A stretch of DNA of 64,000 nt from positions 248,001 to 312,000 of the forward strand of contig NZ_CP007597.1 in the NCBI RefSeq assembly GCF_000661955.1. Direction: 5' to 3'. The position numbers and the translations under genes are program-made. Below are positions 44,781 to 54,812 of this stretch, piece by piece. Under the pieces are notes generated by a model. That model was given only the letters and a program-made list of their open reading frames with translations, did no database searches and was not told the DNA's origin. Every line of letters starts with the position of its first letter. Positions within the stretch are counted from its first letter, which is position 1. This DNA comes from Stenotrophomonas rhizophila. Its GTDB lineage: Bacteria > Pseudomonadota > Gammaproteobacteria > Xanthomonadales > Xanthomonadaceae.

Positions 44781-46172
44781 TCAGCTGGCCAGCGCCAGAT
44801 CATCCAGCATGGCCCGCAGGAAACGCGCAGCTTCACCGCCGGTCGCCGCGCGGTGGTCGAAGGTGACCGACAGCGGGATCACCTTGTGCGCTTCCACGCC
44901 GCCCATCACCGGGGTCATCTGGTGGCGGGCACGGCCGGCACCGACGATGGCCACGCACGGCGGCACCACGACCGGGGTCGCGTAGCGGCCGGCGAACATG
45001 CCGAAGTTGGACAGCGAGATGGTGTAGCCGCTCAGCTCGGACGCGGCGATCGAGCGCGATTCCACCTGCTCGCGCAGGCGGTTCACGCCCTCGCGGATGC
45101 CACGTGCGTCGAGCATGTCGGCATTGCGCAGGGCGGGCACGAACAGGCCGTCGTCGGTGTCCACCGCGATGCCGATGTCCACCTGGTTGTGCAGCGTGCG
45201 GGTGAGCGCATCGCCGTCGAACCACGCGTTCAGTGCCGGCACCTTCTGGCAGGCCACCACGATCGAGCGCACCAGGCGCGCGGTGACGTCGTTGCCCGGC
45301 ACCCAGGCGTGGATGTCGGCGTCGTCGTTGAGCGTGGTCGGCACGACCTTGCTGTGCGCATCGGCCATGACCCGCGCCATGTTGCGGCGCACGCCCTTGA
45401 GCGGTTCCGGCTGGCCCTTGGCCACCACGCCCGGCGGCTGGGTGCGCATCGGGCGACCGGCGGCCGACAGCGGCGTACGCGATTCGGCGGCGCGCGCCAC
45501 CGGTGCCGGTGCAGCCGCAGCGGCCACGGCGGCGCGTGCCGGCGCAGCGCCGACCTTGGCGCTGCCATCGGCGGCGGCCTGCTTGACGTCGGCCATGGTT
45601 ACCGCGCCATCGGTGCCGGTGGCACGCACCCGGGTAAGGTCCACGCCCAGCTTGCGCGCGGTGGCGCGCACGGCCGGCACGGCCTTGACCCCGCCCACGG
45701 CGACGGCCTGTTCGGCGTGCACGGCATTGGAGCTCTGCATGGCGCCAACCACGGTGCCGGCGTCATCGCGCTCGGCGCCGGGCTTGGCAATCTCGCCCCC
45801 GTTGTCCGACGCCACCACCCTGTCCGGCTGCGCGGCCGCGGTCTGGCCGGTGCTGGGGGTGGGCGACGGAGCGGCGTGCCCGTGGCTGTGGCCGGTGTCC
45901 TGGCCATCGGCGCGCTGCGGCATGTTCGGGTCCAGTTCGAACTGGGCCAGCACGCTGCCGGTGGGAATGATGTCGCCTTCACCGCCGGCCAGCGCCAGCA
46001 CCTTGCCGGAGAACGGCGAGGGCACTTCGACCACGGCCTTGGCGGTCTCCATGGACACCAGCGGCGCGTCGAGCGCGATCACGTCGCCTACCTTGACGAA
46101 CCACTCCACGATCGTGGCGTCCGGCAGGCCTTCGCCGAGGTCGGGCAGGTGGAAATTCTTGTTCTCACTCAT
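44781..46172 (-). CDS. 2-oxoacid dehydrogenase E2 (dihydrolipoamide acyltransferase)
   Basis: A 463-residue lipoyl-bearing E2. A lipoyl domain in residues 1-85 has Lys45 in VSMETAKAVVEV. A Pro/Ala-rich linker leads to a peripheral-subunit-binding domain (VRATARKLGVDL... near 185), and a catalytic acyltransferase domain follows in 245-463. The usual HRxxDG catalytic motif reads HRAATGG here, with the Asp replaced by Thr. Substrate class (branched-chain or pyruvate) cannot be settled by eye. It is the last gene of the operon and overlaps the SH3 gene by four bases. Confidence 0.88.
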   Translation of the reverse strand: MSENKNFHLPDLGEGLPDATIVEWFVKVGDVIALDAPLVSMETAKAVVEVPSPFSGKVLALAGGEGDIIPTGSVLAQFELDPNMPQRADGQDTGHSHGHAAPSPTPSTGQTAAAQPDRVVASDNGGEIAKPGAERDDAGTVVGAMQSSNAVHAEQAVAVGGVKAVPAVRATARKLGVDLTRVRATGTDGAVTMADVKQAAADGSAKVGAAPARAAVAAAAAPAPVARAAESRTPLSAAGRPMRTQPPGVVAKGQPEPLKGVRRNMARVMADAHSKVVPTTLNDDADIHAWVPGNDVTARLVRSIVVACQKVPALNAWFDGDALTRTLHNQVDIGIAVDTDDGLFVPALRNADMLDARGIREGVNRLREQVESRSIAASELSGYTISLSNFGMFAGRYATPVVVPPCVAIVGAGRARHQMTPVMGGVEAHKVIPLSVTFDHRAATGGEAARFLRAMLDDLALAS

Positions 46173-46537
46173 GTGCAGTTCTCTTCCAGCAGTTCGAGAT
46201 CGCGGGCCGGCAGCCAGCCCGTCGCGCCGTTCGCGCGCTCGGACCACCACCAACCACCGTGTTCATGATGCAGTTTGACCAGTTCACCGCTGTCCACATC
46301 CAGTTCGCGGGCGTCATAGTCGCGCAGGGCTTCTGCGCGACCTTCGTCCAGCAACTGCAACCACGCCACCGGTGCCCAGCCGGCACGCCCGTCATCGGTG
46401 CGTACCCAGGCAAACGCCGGCCATTCCTCGTCACGAACACCCAGTTCGACGATCTGGCCGGTGCGGAACCGGAGCGGGTTGGGGTACTGGCTGCGGTACG
46501 GGCCTAGGAGGCGGGCCCGCACGTCAGCCTGCCGCAA
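46169..46537 (-). CDS. SH3-domain protein embedded in the oxoacid dehydrogenase operon
   Basis: A 122-residue protein with two variant SH3-like halves: residues about 5-60 (FRTGQIVELGVRDEEWPAF, GWAPVAWLQLL) and 65-118 (YDARELDVDSGELVKLHHE, TGWLPARDLELLEE). No signal peptide is present, so it is cytosolic. It overlaps the E1beta stop by 14 bases and the E2 start by four (ATGA), a strong sign of translational coupling and of a role with the complex, perhaps in assembly. Its function is not known to me. Confidence 0.8.
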   Translation of the reverse strand: MRQADVRARLLGPYRSQYPNPLRFRTGQIVELGVRDEEWPAFAWVRTDDGRAGWAPVAWLQLLDEGRAEALRDYDARELDVDSGELVKLHHEHGGWWWSERANGATGWLPARDLELLEENCT

Positions 46538-47591
46538 TGGCGCGTTTGGCCGCGCTGATGATCCGGTCCACGCTCGGCAGGTACTTCATTTCCAGGCGGA
46601 ACAACGGAATGTGGGTGTCATAGCCGGTGACGCGCTCGACCGGTGCCAGCAGGTCGTACAGCGATTCCTCGGCCAGGCGCGCGGCGATTTCCGCACCGAA
46701 GCCGGCCGTCTTCGGCGCCTCCTGCACGATCACGCAACGGCCGGTCTTGGCCACCGATTCGGCGATGGTGGCAAAGTCGAGCGGACGCAGCGTGGCCACG
46801 TCGATCACTTCGGCACTGATGCCTTCGCCGGCCAGCTTGTCGGCCGCTTCCAGCGCTTCCTTCACCTGCGCGCCCCAGGTCACCAGGGTCACGTCGGTGC
46901 CGTCGCGCAGCACGAAGCACACGTCCAGCGGCAAGGCTTCGCCGTCATTGACGACCACTTCCTTGTACTGGCGGTAGATGCGCTTGGGCTCCATGTAGAT
47001 CACCGGATCCGGTTCGCGGATCGCGGCCAGCAGCAGGCCATAGGCGCGCTGCGGCGAGGACGGCAGCACCACGCGCAGGCCCGGCACGTTGGTGAAGATC
47101 GACTCGTTGGCTTCGCTGTGGTGCTCCGGCGCGCGGATGCCACCGCCCCACGGCACGCGCAGCACCATCGGGCAGTGCAGGCGGCCACGGGTGCGGTAAC
47201 GCAGGCGCGCGGCGTGGCAGATGATGTGGTCCACCATCGGGTACATGAAGCCGTCGAACTGGGCTTCGGCCACCGGCTTCATGCCCTGTGCGGCCAGGCC
47301 GATGGTCAGCCCGGCGATGGTGGTTTCATCCAGCGGGGTGTCCAGGATGCGGTCGGCGCCAAAGCGCTGCTGCAGGCCGGCGGTGGCGCGGAACACGCCG
47401 CCGTTGACGCCCACGTCTTCGCCCAGCACCAGCACCGACTTGTCGTGCTCCAGCTCCCAGGCCAGCGCCTGGGTGATGGCTTCGATGAGGGTGATCGGGG
47501 TGGTGGTCATGATGTCTTCTCCGCGCGCGACGGCGGCGCTGTCGGCGGCGTTGGTCTGCGCGCTGGAGGCGCCGTTCTTGATCTCATCCAT
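46524..47591 (-). CDS. 2-oxoacid dehydrogenase E1 beta subunit
   Basis: A 355-residue transketolase-like subunit. Signature segments are VLVLGEDVGVNGGVFRATAG, FGADRILDTPLDETTIAG, EAQFDGFMYPMVDHI and PWGGGIRAPEHHSEANE, with the C-terminal domain DVTLVTWGAQVKEAL. With E1alpha it decarboxylates the 2-oxoacid using thiamine diphosphate. The start at 47591 overlaps the E1alpha stop (47584-47586); the shorter ATG at 47510 (MTTTPITLIEAI) is the classical E1beta start and equally plausible. Confidence 0.9.
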   Translation of the reverse strand: MDEIKNGASSAQTNAADSAAVARGEDIMTTTPITLIEAITQALAWELEHDKSVLVLGEDVGVNGGVFRATAGLQQRFGADRILDTPLDETTIAGLTIGLAAQGMKPVAEAQFDGFMYPMVDHIICHAARLRYRTRGRLHCPMVLRVPWGGGIRAPEHHSEANESIFTNVPGLRVVLPSSPQRAYGLLLAAIREPDPVIYMEPKRIYRQYKEVVVNDGEALPLDVCFVLRDGTDVTLVTWGAQVKEALEAADKLAGEGISAEVIDVATLRPLDFATIAESVAKTGRCVIVQEAPKTAGFGAEIAARLAEESLYDLLAPVERVTGYDTHIPLFRLEMKYLPSVDRIISAAKRAIAAG

Positions 47592-48666
47592 GGCGCTGCT
47601 CCAGGGCGATCGCCTGCGCACGCTGGGCCAGCAGGTCCTGCGGCGGATCGGCATACAGGAAGTCGAACATCGCCTCCACCGGCTGCACCGGGGTATTGAG
47701 GTACAGGTTCACTTCTTCATCCACGCGCTTGCCGCACTCGGCGGTCCAGGCGGCTTCCTCTTCCTCGCTCCACACACCGGCGTTGGTGAGGTACTTGCGC
47801 AGGCGCAGCATCGGCTCGCGCTGCCAGGCATCCTTCACTTCGGCGTCGTCGCGGTAGCGGCGCGCGTCATCGGCGGTGGTGTGGTCGGACAGGCGGTAGG
47901 TCATCAGTTCCAGCACGGTGCCGCCGTCGCCGGCCAGCGCGCGTTCGCGCGCCTGCAGCATGGCGGCCATCACCGCGATCAGGTCGTTGCCGTCCACCTG
48001 CAGGCAGAACAGGCCACCGGCCAGCCCCTTCTGCGCCAGCGTTTCGGCACCGGTCTGGGCCGAACGCGGAACCGAGATGGCCCAGCCGTTGTTGACGATG
48101 CACAGGATCAGCGGGAGCTTGTAGGCACCGGCGGAGTTCAGGGCAGCGTAGAAGTCGGTCTTGGAGCTGCCGCCATCGCCACACACCGCCACCGCGATCT
48201 GCTTTTCGTTGTTGAGCTTGAACTTCAGCGCCGCGCCGGCCGCATGCAGGCACTGGGTGGAAATCGGCACGCAGAACGGGAAGTCCTTGGCCGCGTTGCC
48301 GCCGTAGTCGTTGCCACGCTCGTCGCCGCCCCAGTACATCAGCACGTCGTGCGGGCGCACGCCACGCATGAACATCGCGCCGTACTCGCGGTAGGACGGT
48401 GCGAACACGTCGTCCTTCTGCATCGAGGCGCCAATGCCCACGTGCGCGGCTTCATGGCCCAGGCAGGCCGCGTAGGTACCCAGCTTGCCGGTGCGCTGCA
48501 GCGCGATCGACTTGCCGTCGAACACGCGCACGAACAGCATCTGCTTGAACATCGGCAGCAGCGCGCGTGGATCGCGCAGGGCCTCGGGCAGGTCATCGCG
48601 GACGAGCGTGCCGTCCGTGTCCAGGTACTGCAGGTATTCGATCTTGAACTCAGCGGCAACCGTCAT
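47584..48666 (-). CDS. 2-oxoacid dehydrogenase E1 alpha subunit
   Basis: A 360-residue ThDP-binding subunit. The ThDP motif is VCGDGGSSKTDFYAALN, closing with NNGWAIS near 210. The entry segments LFVRVFDGKSIALQRTGKLG and ACLGHEAAHVGIGASMQ match E1alpha of pyruvate or branched-chain dehydrogenases. The phosphorylation-loop region reads TYRLSDHTTADDA, which is closer to the branched-chain type (RxxxHSTSDD). It is the first gene of a four-gene operon without an E3. Upstream it is divergent from kynA. Confidence 0.9.
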   Translation of the reverse strand: MTVAAEFKIEYLQYLDTDGTLVRDDLPEALRDPRALLPMFKQMLFVRVFDGKSIALQRTGKLGTYAACLGHEAAHVGIGASMQKDDVFAPSYREYGAMFMRGVRPHDVLMYWGGDERGNDYGGNAAKDFPFCVPISTQCLHAAGAALKFKLNNEKQIAVAVCGDGGSSKTDFYAALNSAGAYKLPLILCIVNNGWAISVPRSAQTGAETLAQKGLAGGLFCLQVDGNDLIAVMAAMLQARERALAGDGGTVLELMTYRLSDHTTADDARRYRDDAEVKDAWQREPMLRLRKYLTNAGVWSEEEEAAWTAECGKRVDEEVNLYLNTPVQPVEAMFDFLYADPPQDLLAQRAQAIALEQRHG

Positions 48667-49001
48667 TGCGTACTGCACCTTCGACAGGAAGTTACAAATG
48701 ATATGAATTGCCATGTTAAGGAAGGCGTACGAAAAAGCCGTCCTGCGGCGCAGCAAGTGTCCCGGTGGACAATACGCCCATATACCCCGTAAGGGGCGCG
48801 AAATGCCAATGACTGCAACGTATTCAGTTGCTGCAACCGGGCATGAGCGGCGGTTGCCGGGGCAGGGCGGGTGGCCGCTGCCGCCGGTCTGCCCGCGCAG
48901 AATCCGGGCCCGGCTTGGGCACCACACGCCGGCGCATGGCCCCCGCCGCCCGGGAGCGCATGCTGTGCGCTACCCTTTGACCCCCTCATTTGGCCCACGC
49001 C
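48667..49001. promoter_or_regulatory. Divergent control region between E1alpha and kynA
   Basis: About 335 bp. Near the E1alpha start the DNA is AT-rich (48690-48720: CAAATGATATGAATTGCC), suitable for its promoter. An inverted repeat GCAAC-7-GTTGC (48815-48819 and 48827-48831) lies in the middle, followed by another GCAAC. It is a candidate operator of unknown regulator. The remaining sequence is GC-rich without further signals. Confidence 0.35.
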
Positions 49002-49880
49002 ATGTCCGTCGAGAAGAACCAACGCGACCTCGAAGCCGGTATCCACACCGATCTGCAGGGGCGCCTGACCTACGGCGGCTACCTGCGGCTGGACCAGCTG
49101 CTCAGCGCCCAGCAGCCGCTGTCCAACCCGCCGCACCACGATGAGATGCTCTTCATCATCCAGCACCAGACCTCCGAGCTGTGGCTGAAGCTGCTGGCCC
49201 ACGAACTGCGCGCGGCCATCGGCTTCCTGCAGCGCGACGAGGTCTGGCAGTGCCGCAAGGTGCTGGCGCGCAGCAAGCAGGTGCTGCGCCAGCTGACCGA
49301 GCAGTGGTCGGTGCTGGAAACCCTGACCCCGTCCGAGTACATGGGCTTCCGCGACGTGCTGGGCCCGTCCTCGGGCTTCCAGTCCCTGCAGTACCGCTAC
49401 ATCGAGTTCCTGCTGGGCAACAAGAACGCGCAGATGCTGCAGGTGTTCTCGCACGACCCGGCCGGCCAGGCGCAGCTGCAGGAAGTGCTGGACGCACCCA
49501 GCCTGTACGAGGAATTCCTGCGCTACCTGGCCCGCTTCGGCCACCCGGTGCCGGCCGAGTACACCGGCCGCGACTGGCAGCAGCCGCACGTGGCCGACGA
49601 CGCCCTGCACCCGGTGTTCGAGCGGATCTACCAGAACACCGACCGCTTCTGGCGCGAGTATTCGCTGTGCGAGGACCTGGTGGACCTGGAGACCGCCTTC
49701 CAGCTGTGGCGCTTCCGCCACATGCGTACGGTGATGCGGGTGATCGGCTTCAAGCGCGGCACCGGCGGCTCCAGCGGGGTCGGCTTCCTGCGCCAGGCGC
49801 TGGAGCTGACCTTCTTCCCGGAGCTGTTCCAGGTGCGCACCACGATCCGCAACGACGACCCGATGCCGCCGGACGCCTGA
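49002..49880 (+). CDS. kynA: Tryptophan 2,3-dioxygenase
   Basis: A 292-residue heme enzyme that opens the indole ring of L-tryptophan to N-formylkynurenine, first step of the kynurenine pathway. Family landmarks are [30 protein letters not shown] and [18 protein letters not shown]. The heme-ligand His is in [14 protein letters not shown] near 240, followed by [11 protein letters not shown]. Length and sequence match the structurally studied Xanthomonas campestris enzyme. An in-frame TTG at 48990 is possible, but ATG 49002 is preferred. No other kyn genes are in the window. Confidence 0.95.
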   Translation: MSVEKNQRDLEAGIHTDLQGRLTYGGYLRLDQLLSAQQPLSNPPHHDEMLFIIQHQTSELWLKLLAHELRAAIGFLQRDEVWQCRKVLARSKQVLRQLTEQWSVLETLTPSEYMGFRDVLGPSSGFQSLQYRYIEFLLGNKNAQMLQVFSHDPAGQAQLQEVLDAPSLYEEFLRYLARFGHPVPAEYTGRDWQQPHVADDALHPVFERIYQNTDRFWREYSLCEDLVDLETAFQLWRFRHMRTVMRVIGFKRGTGGSSGVGFLRQALELTFFPELFQVRTTIRNDDPMPPDA

Positions 49881-50121
49881 GTCCGCGCGGGCACCGATCG
49901 CCCTATTCATCATGACGCCCGGATGACCACGGGGCTGCCCGCAGCCCCCGCCGTTGCTGCGCTGGCGGGCCCTCCCCGACGGTTGCAGGTGCAAGTTCAG
50001 CGAGCATGCCGCCACCTGCACGGATCAGCGTGTATTTGACGTGAACGCCGTTGGTCTGGGATTCTCCCGCGCTGTTCGCACATCGGACGTGCATGTCTTC
50101 CACCGAACCCAGGAATCCCGC

Positions 50122-51624
<1,503 letters not shown>

Positions 51625-51632
51625 GGTCGGTG

Positions 51633-52241
51633 ATGCGCATGTACGCATGGGGTGGTGCGATGATCGTGGCCGGCCTGCTGGCCGCCTGCTCGCCGTCGTC
51701 GGCGCCTGCCACCGCGCCTGCGCAGCCGGTGGACACCACCGAGCAGAAGGCGCCGGTCGCTGATCCCAGCGTACCGGTGGCCTCGGGCAATACCCCGGCC
51801 GCGGCGGATGTCGCCGCCGTGGCGGCGCTCAACGCGCAGTTCGACCCGGCCCGCGATCCGGTCGCCGACCTGGCCACGGCCAAGGTCGAGGCCCAGCGCG
51901 GGGGCAAGCGGATCGTGCTGGATGTGGGCGGGGAGTGGTGCTCGTGGTGCCACCTGATGGATGCCTTCATCGAGGGCGATGCGGAGATCCGCAGCTTCCG
52001 TGACGCCAACTTCGTGTGGATGAAGGTCAACTACAGCGAAGACAACGAGAACGCGGCGTTCCTGTCGCAGTTCCCTGCGATCAAGGGCTACCCGCACCTG
52101 TTCGTGCTCGACGCCGACGGCAAGCTGCTGCACTCGCAGTTCACCGGCGAGCTGGAGGCCGACAAGGGCCAGCCGAAGGGGTACAACCGCACGCGGTTCT
52201 TCGCCTTCATGAAGGACTGGGCGCCCGCCAAGGCGCCGTGA
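51633..52241 (+). CDS. Thioredoxin-like lipoprotein (DUF255-like WCxWC motif)
   Basis: A 202-residue periplasm-facing lipoprotein. The signal ends in lipobox LLAAC (Cys19-20 region), then a Pro/Ala/Thr-rich linker. The thioredoxin domain (residues about 85-200) has GGEWCSWCHLMDAF as its active site, then FVWMKVNYSEDNENAAF and KGYPHLFVLDADGK with the cis-Pro. WCxWCH resembles the N-terminal thioredoxin-like domain of DUF255 proteins. It probably works as an envelope thiol reductase. A strong terminator follows at once. Confidence 0.82.
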   Translation: MRMYAWGGAMIVAGLLAACSPSSAPATAPAQPVDTTEQKAPVADPSVPVASGNTPAAADVAAVAALNAQFDPARDPVADLATAKVEAQRGGKRIVLDVGGEWCSWCHLMDAFIEGDAEIRSFRDANFVWMKVNYSEDNENAAFLSQFPAIKGYPHLFVLDADGKLLHSQFTGELEADKGQPKGYNRTRFFAFMKDWAPAKAP

Positions 52242-52247
52242 CCGGAG

Positions 52248-52278
52248 AAAAAGCCGCGGATTCCGCGGCTTTTTTTTG
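52248..52278 (+). terminator. Rho-independent terminator
   Basis: AAGCCGCGGA pairs with TCCGCGGCTT and runs into eight T residues, with a preceding A-tract. It ends the peptide transporter/lipoprotein unit. Confidence 0.88.
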
Positions 52279-52315
52279 GTTCTTCGCCCATCTGCGGGAC
52301 ACGCAAAAACGGGCC

Positions 52316-52399
52316 TTGACGCTTTTCGGCGCGGCCGTCGGTGGGTCGGGCGCTGGGCCCCCATGGGGGCCCAGCGCCCGACCCACCGACAAGCGTCAA
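52316..52399. repeat. 54-bp perfect palindrome with outer arms
   Basis: Bases 52337-52390 form a perfect palindrome: 27 bp per arm, centre CCATGG, no spacer. Outside it, TTGACGCTT (52316-52324) is the exact reverse complement of AAGCGTCAA (52391-52399), separated on the left by a 12-base bulge. In RNA this would be a very long stem. It does not begin with GTAG and so differs from the REPs. Confidence 0.92.
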
Positions 52400-52435
52400 A
52401 AAAAGCGTGGCGTCCACCTGCTCACCGCAAGCCGA

Positions 52436-52534
52436 GCCCCGTAGCCGCCGGTAGGCTCCTGGGCAAAATAAAGGAGGAGGCCGCCACGCGGCCGGGGGAC
52501 ATTTGCGCCAGGGGCCTACCGGCGGCTACGGGGC
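52436..52534. repeat. Inverted repeat with 21-bp arms and inner GTAG heads
   Basis: GCCCCGTAGCCGCCGGTAGGC (52436-52456, described by its ends) is exactly complementary to 52514-52534. Between lie 57 bases with an AT-rich patch (CAAAATAAAGG). The arm contains two GTAG tetranucleotides. No ORF is supported in the interval 52242-52824. Confidence 0.85.
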
Positions 52535-52824
52535 CCTCACGCTCGCGACCGGCCTGATCGGAGACGCCAGCCGATCCGAACGGCGCCTGCACACCTGACC
52601 ACCCACATAGCGTCGTGCTCACTCAGCGACGGCCCTTGCAGCAAGACGCTCCCCTTGGATGGAAGAAGAACCTTTTTTGCTCTTCTCCCCACGATGGGAA
52701 GCACGCGCGGGGAATCCTGCACTCCGGCGCCACCCTGACCCTCAATTTACGCGTACCGCTGCCGTTACCTCCAAGGACCTCATGCCGCGCGTGTTTCGTG
52801 GCGCACACCAACGGACGGATACGC
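52535..52824. other. Intergenic region upstream of the membrane-protein gene
   Basis: About 290 bp before the ATG at 52825. It contains a T-rich patch (52668-52690: AACCTTTTTTGCTC) that may be a weak terminator or promoter part. No gene or repeat was recognised. Confidence 0.4.
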
Positions 52825-53967
52825 ATGCAGCCGGGCACCAGCGACAGCACTTCGGACACCAGCCTCGATGTCACCGGCGGGGTAAGCCTGCCCCCGGTGG
52901 ACGTGCTGCTCGACGACCACGGCACGTTGGACGGCGGCGATGCGCACGACGATGCGCCGGCTCCCGGCGCCATCCGCTACCGGCTGCCGCTGGTGGCGGT
53001 GCCCGACAACGTGATGCTCAAGGCCGCGGTGCAGAAGCTGGTCGAGCAGAAGGCGCAGCTGGACCTGCTGGCGCGCAACCCGGCCCTGGCCGGGCTGCTG
53101 CCGCCGGAATGGCAGGGCAGCGGGTTGCGCGCGCTGGACCTGCAGAGTTTCGTGCTGTCGGTGCTGCCGTTCCTGCAGAACGCGGCCAAGGCCGAGACCG
53201 CCCCGGCACGGCTGCCGCTCAAGCACGTGCTGGGCGACACCGGCCGCTGGGACCGCGACGACGTGGACGAGCCCAAGTCGCTGGCCTTCTTCCTGGCCAG
53301 CGACGACCGCGCCAGTGCCGGGGTGAAGGACCCGGCCGAGGCCTATCTGGTGGGGGCGCTGGGCCTGGCCTGGGCGCACGAAGGCCGCACCCGTCCTGGC
53401 TTCCTGCGCCAGATGGGCTACGACAGCATGGCCGCCCGGGTGAGCATGCTGCCGTACCCCGAACCGGGCCAGCTGGCGCTGTACGCAGTGGTGGCCCATG
53501 GCGTGAGCCAGCTCTGGTGCGTGCTCGACCGGCGCAAGCTACGGCCGCTGCTGGCGCCGTGGATCAGCGTGCCGTTGTTGACCGCCTACGGGGTCACCGC
53601 TCCGATGACGTGGCCGACCTCGTTCCCGCCGGTGGAGGAGGTGGCGCAGATGCTGGCCGTGGCGCGCACCGGCAAGGGGCCGGTGGAAGTGGACCTGACC
53701 AAGGTGGCGGCCAAGGTCAAACAGGACGCCTCGGCCGAAACGTGGATGCCGGTGAGCCTGCTCCAGGTGGGCACCTGGGCGCCGCGCTGGGGCTACTTCA
53801 TGGCCACCTTCATCGGCCTGCCCTCGGCCCTGCTGGTGCTGGCCGCGCTGGCCCTGCCCAATGCCATCGAGGCGGCGGTAGTGGCCGCCTCGCTCGCCTT
53901 CGCCGGCGGCGCCATCGGCGCCCTGGCTGCGCCGTGGGTGCACGCACGGCGCAAGCATCTGAGCTGA
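52825..53967 (+). CDS. Uncharacterised protein with C-terminal membrane pair
   Basis: A 380-residue protein. The N-terminal 60 residues are acidic and low complexity; the middle (residues 60-315) is mixed and has no motif I know (LKAAVQKLVEQKAQLDLLA, PGFLRQMGYDSMAARV). Two hydrophobic helices (GLPSALLVLAALALPNAIEA and ASLAFAGGAIGALAAPWV) close the protein before a basic tail. The ATG at 52825 was chosen; a long upstream extension to 52615 is unlikely because it crosses the upstream gap. Function unknown. Confidence 0.6.
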   Translation: MQPGTSDSTSDTSLDVTGGVSLPPVDVLLDDHGTLDGGDAHDDAPAPGAIRYRLPLVAVPDNVMLKAAVQKLVEQKAQLDLLARNPALAGLLPPEWQGSGLRALDLQSFVLSVLPFLQNAAKAETAPARLPLKHVLGDTGRWDRDDVDEPKSLAFFLASDDRASAGVKDPAEAYLVGALGLAWAHEGRTRPGFLRQMGYDSMAARVSMLPYPEPGQLALYAVVAHGVSQLWCVLDRRKLRPLLAPWISVPLLTAYGVTAPMTWPTSFPPVEEVAQMLAVARTGKGPVEVDLTKVAAKVKQDASAETWMPVSLLQVGTWAPRWGYFMATFIGLPSALLVLAALALPNAIEAAVVAASLAFAGGAIGALAAPWVHARRKHLS

Positions 53968-53970
53968 CGC

Positions 53971-54182
53971 GCAACGACCAACGGTCGTTGCCTACCGGCG
54001 TAGGTACCCACCGTTGATGGGAACCCTGTCTGGAGGAAAGCCCCCTTGGAGTCCAAGGGGGCGCGCCGAAGGCGCGGGGATGTGGGTGATGGTGAGGGGG
54101 GCCCGCGTTTTGCGCAGCAAAGCGTGGGAGCGGAAGCGCGAATGCGCAATCGCTACCTAGGTACCCACCGTTGGTGGGTACG
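53971..54182. repeat. GTAG-type REPs and a hairpin downstream of the membrane-protein gene
   Basis: Three REP-like elements lie here: GCAACGACCAACGGTCGTTG with a CTAC end (53971-53994), GTAGGTACCCACCGTTGATGG (54000-54020) and GGTACCCACCGTTGGTGGGTA (about 54160-54180). Between them, CCCCCTTGGA (54041-54050) pairs with TCCAAGGGGG (54052-54061) around one base, a terminator-like hairpin without T-tract. Confidence 0.75.
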
Positions 54183-54190
54183 CCGGTCGC

Positions 54191-54682
54191 TCAGCCCTGG
54201 TCCATCTTCTGCAGGCCTTCCCCGGCCAGGCGCAGGATCAGGGTCTCCAGCATCTGTTCCTCTTCCTCGCTCAGCACGGACATCAGCTTGCGGGTGATCT
54301 CGATCACCAGCGGGGCGATGGTCTCGTACACCTCGAAGCCGGCCGCCGACAGCGCCAGCACCGAGCGGCGCCGGTCGTCGCCGTGGGTTTCACGCTTGAT
54401 GAAGCCACGCTCGAGCAGTCTGGCCACGGCGCGGCTGACGGCCACCTTGTCCATCGCGGTGCGGTCGGACACCTCGCTGGCCGACGAGCCCGGATACAGC
54501 GCCAGGATGGTGATGACCCGCCATTCCGGGATCGCCAGACCATAACGGTCCCCATACAGCTTGGCGATATTGCCGCTGACCCGGTTGGACAGGACGCTCA
54601 GCCGGTACGGCAGGAACTGTTCCAGGTCGAGCAGGGCGTGCGAGGCACGGATGCTGTGGCTGCTGGGATCGGGTGAGTTCAT
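54191..54682 (-). CDS. MarR-family regulator of the homogentisate pathway
   Basis: A 163-residue winged-helix regulator. The wHTH spans residues about 50-125 with SASEVSDRTAMDKVAVSRAVARLL as its recognition part and THGDDRRRSVLALSAAG as the wing. It is divergent from hppD, and an inverted repeat between them (54705-54718) is a likely operator. MarR-type repressors that respond to aromatic acids such as homogentisate control such operons in other proteobacteria; the ligand is inferred. Confidence 0.87.
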   Translation of the reverse strand: MNSPDPSSHSIRASHALLDLEQFLPYRLSVLSNRVSGNIAKLYGDRYGLAIPEWRVITILALYPGSSASEVSDRTAMDKVAVSRAVARLLERGFIKRETHGDDRRRSVLALSAAGFEVYETIAPLVIEITRKLMSVLSEEEEQMLETLILRLAGEGLQKMDQG

Positions 54683-54704
54683 GCTGCGGTGCACCTTGAT
54701 GGTG

Positions 54705-54718
54705 GTTTCATGTGAAAC
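54705..54718. promoter_or_regulatory. Candidate MarR operator in the hppD promoter region
   Basis: GTTTCA and TGAAAC form a perfect inverted repeat around TG, with the flanks TG...TA. It lies 23 bp upstream of the MarR start and 95 bp upstream of hppD, in an otherwise GC-rich gap. A symmetric site of this size fits a MarR dimer. Confidence 0.55.
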
Positions 54719-54812
54719 TATAAACCTTAGTTCCGGACACCGCATTCTCGCGGGTCTGCCCGCCTCCCGCACCTGGTTTTTTCCGATGCGGACTTTGCTT
54801 TGGAGCCACATC

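Noticed and set aside
43940..44866. Open frame with 14-residue repeats (VEPTVGRL)
   Set aside because: It runs out of frame through the Rossmann-protein gene and then the 42-bp REP array.
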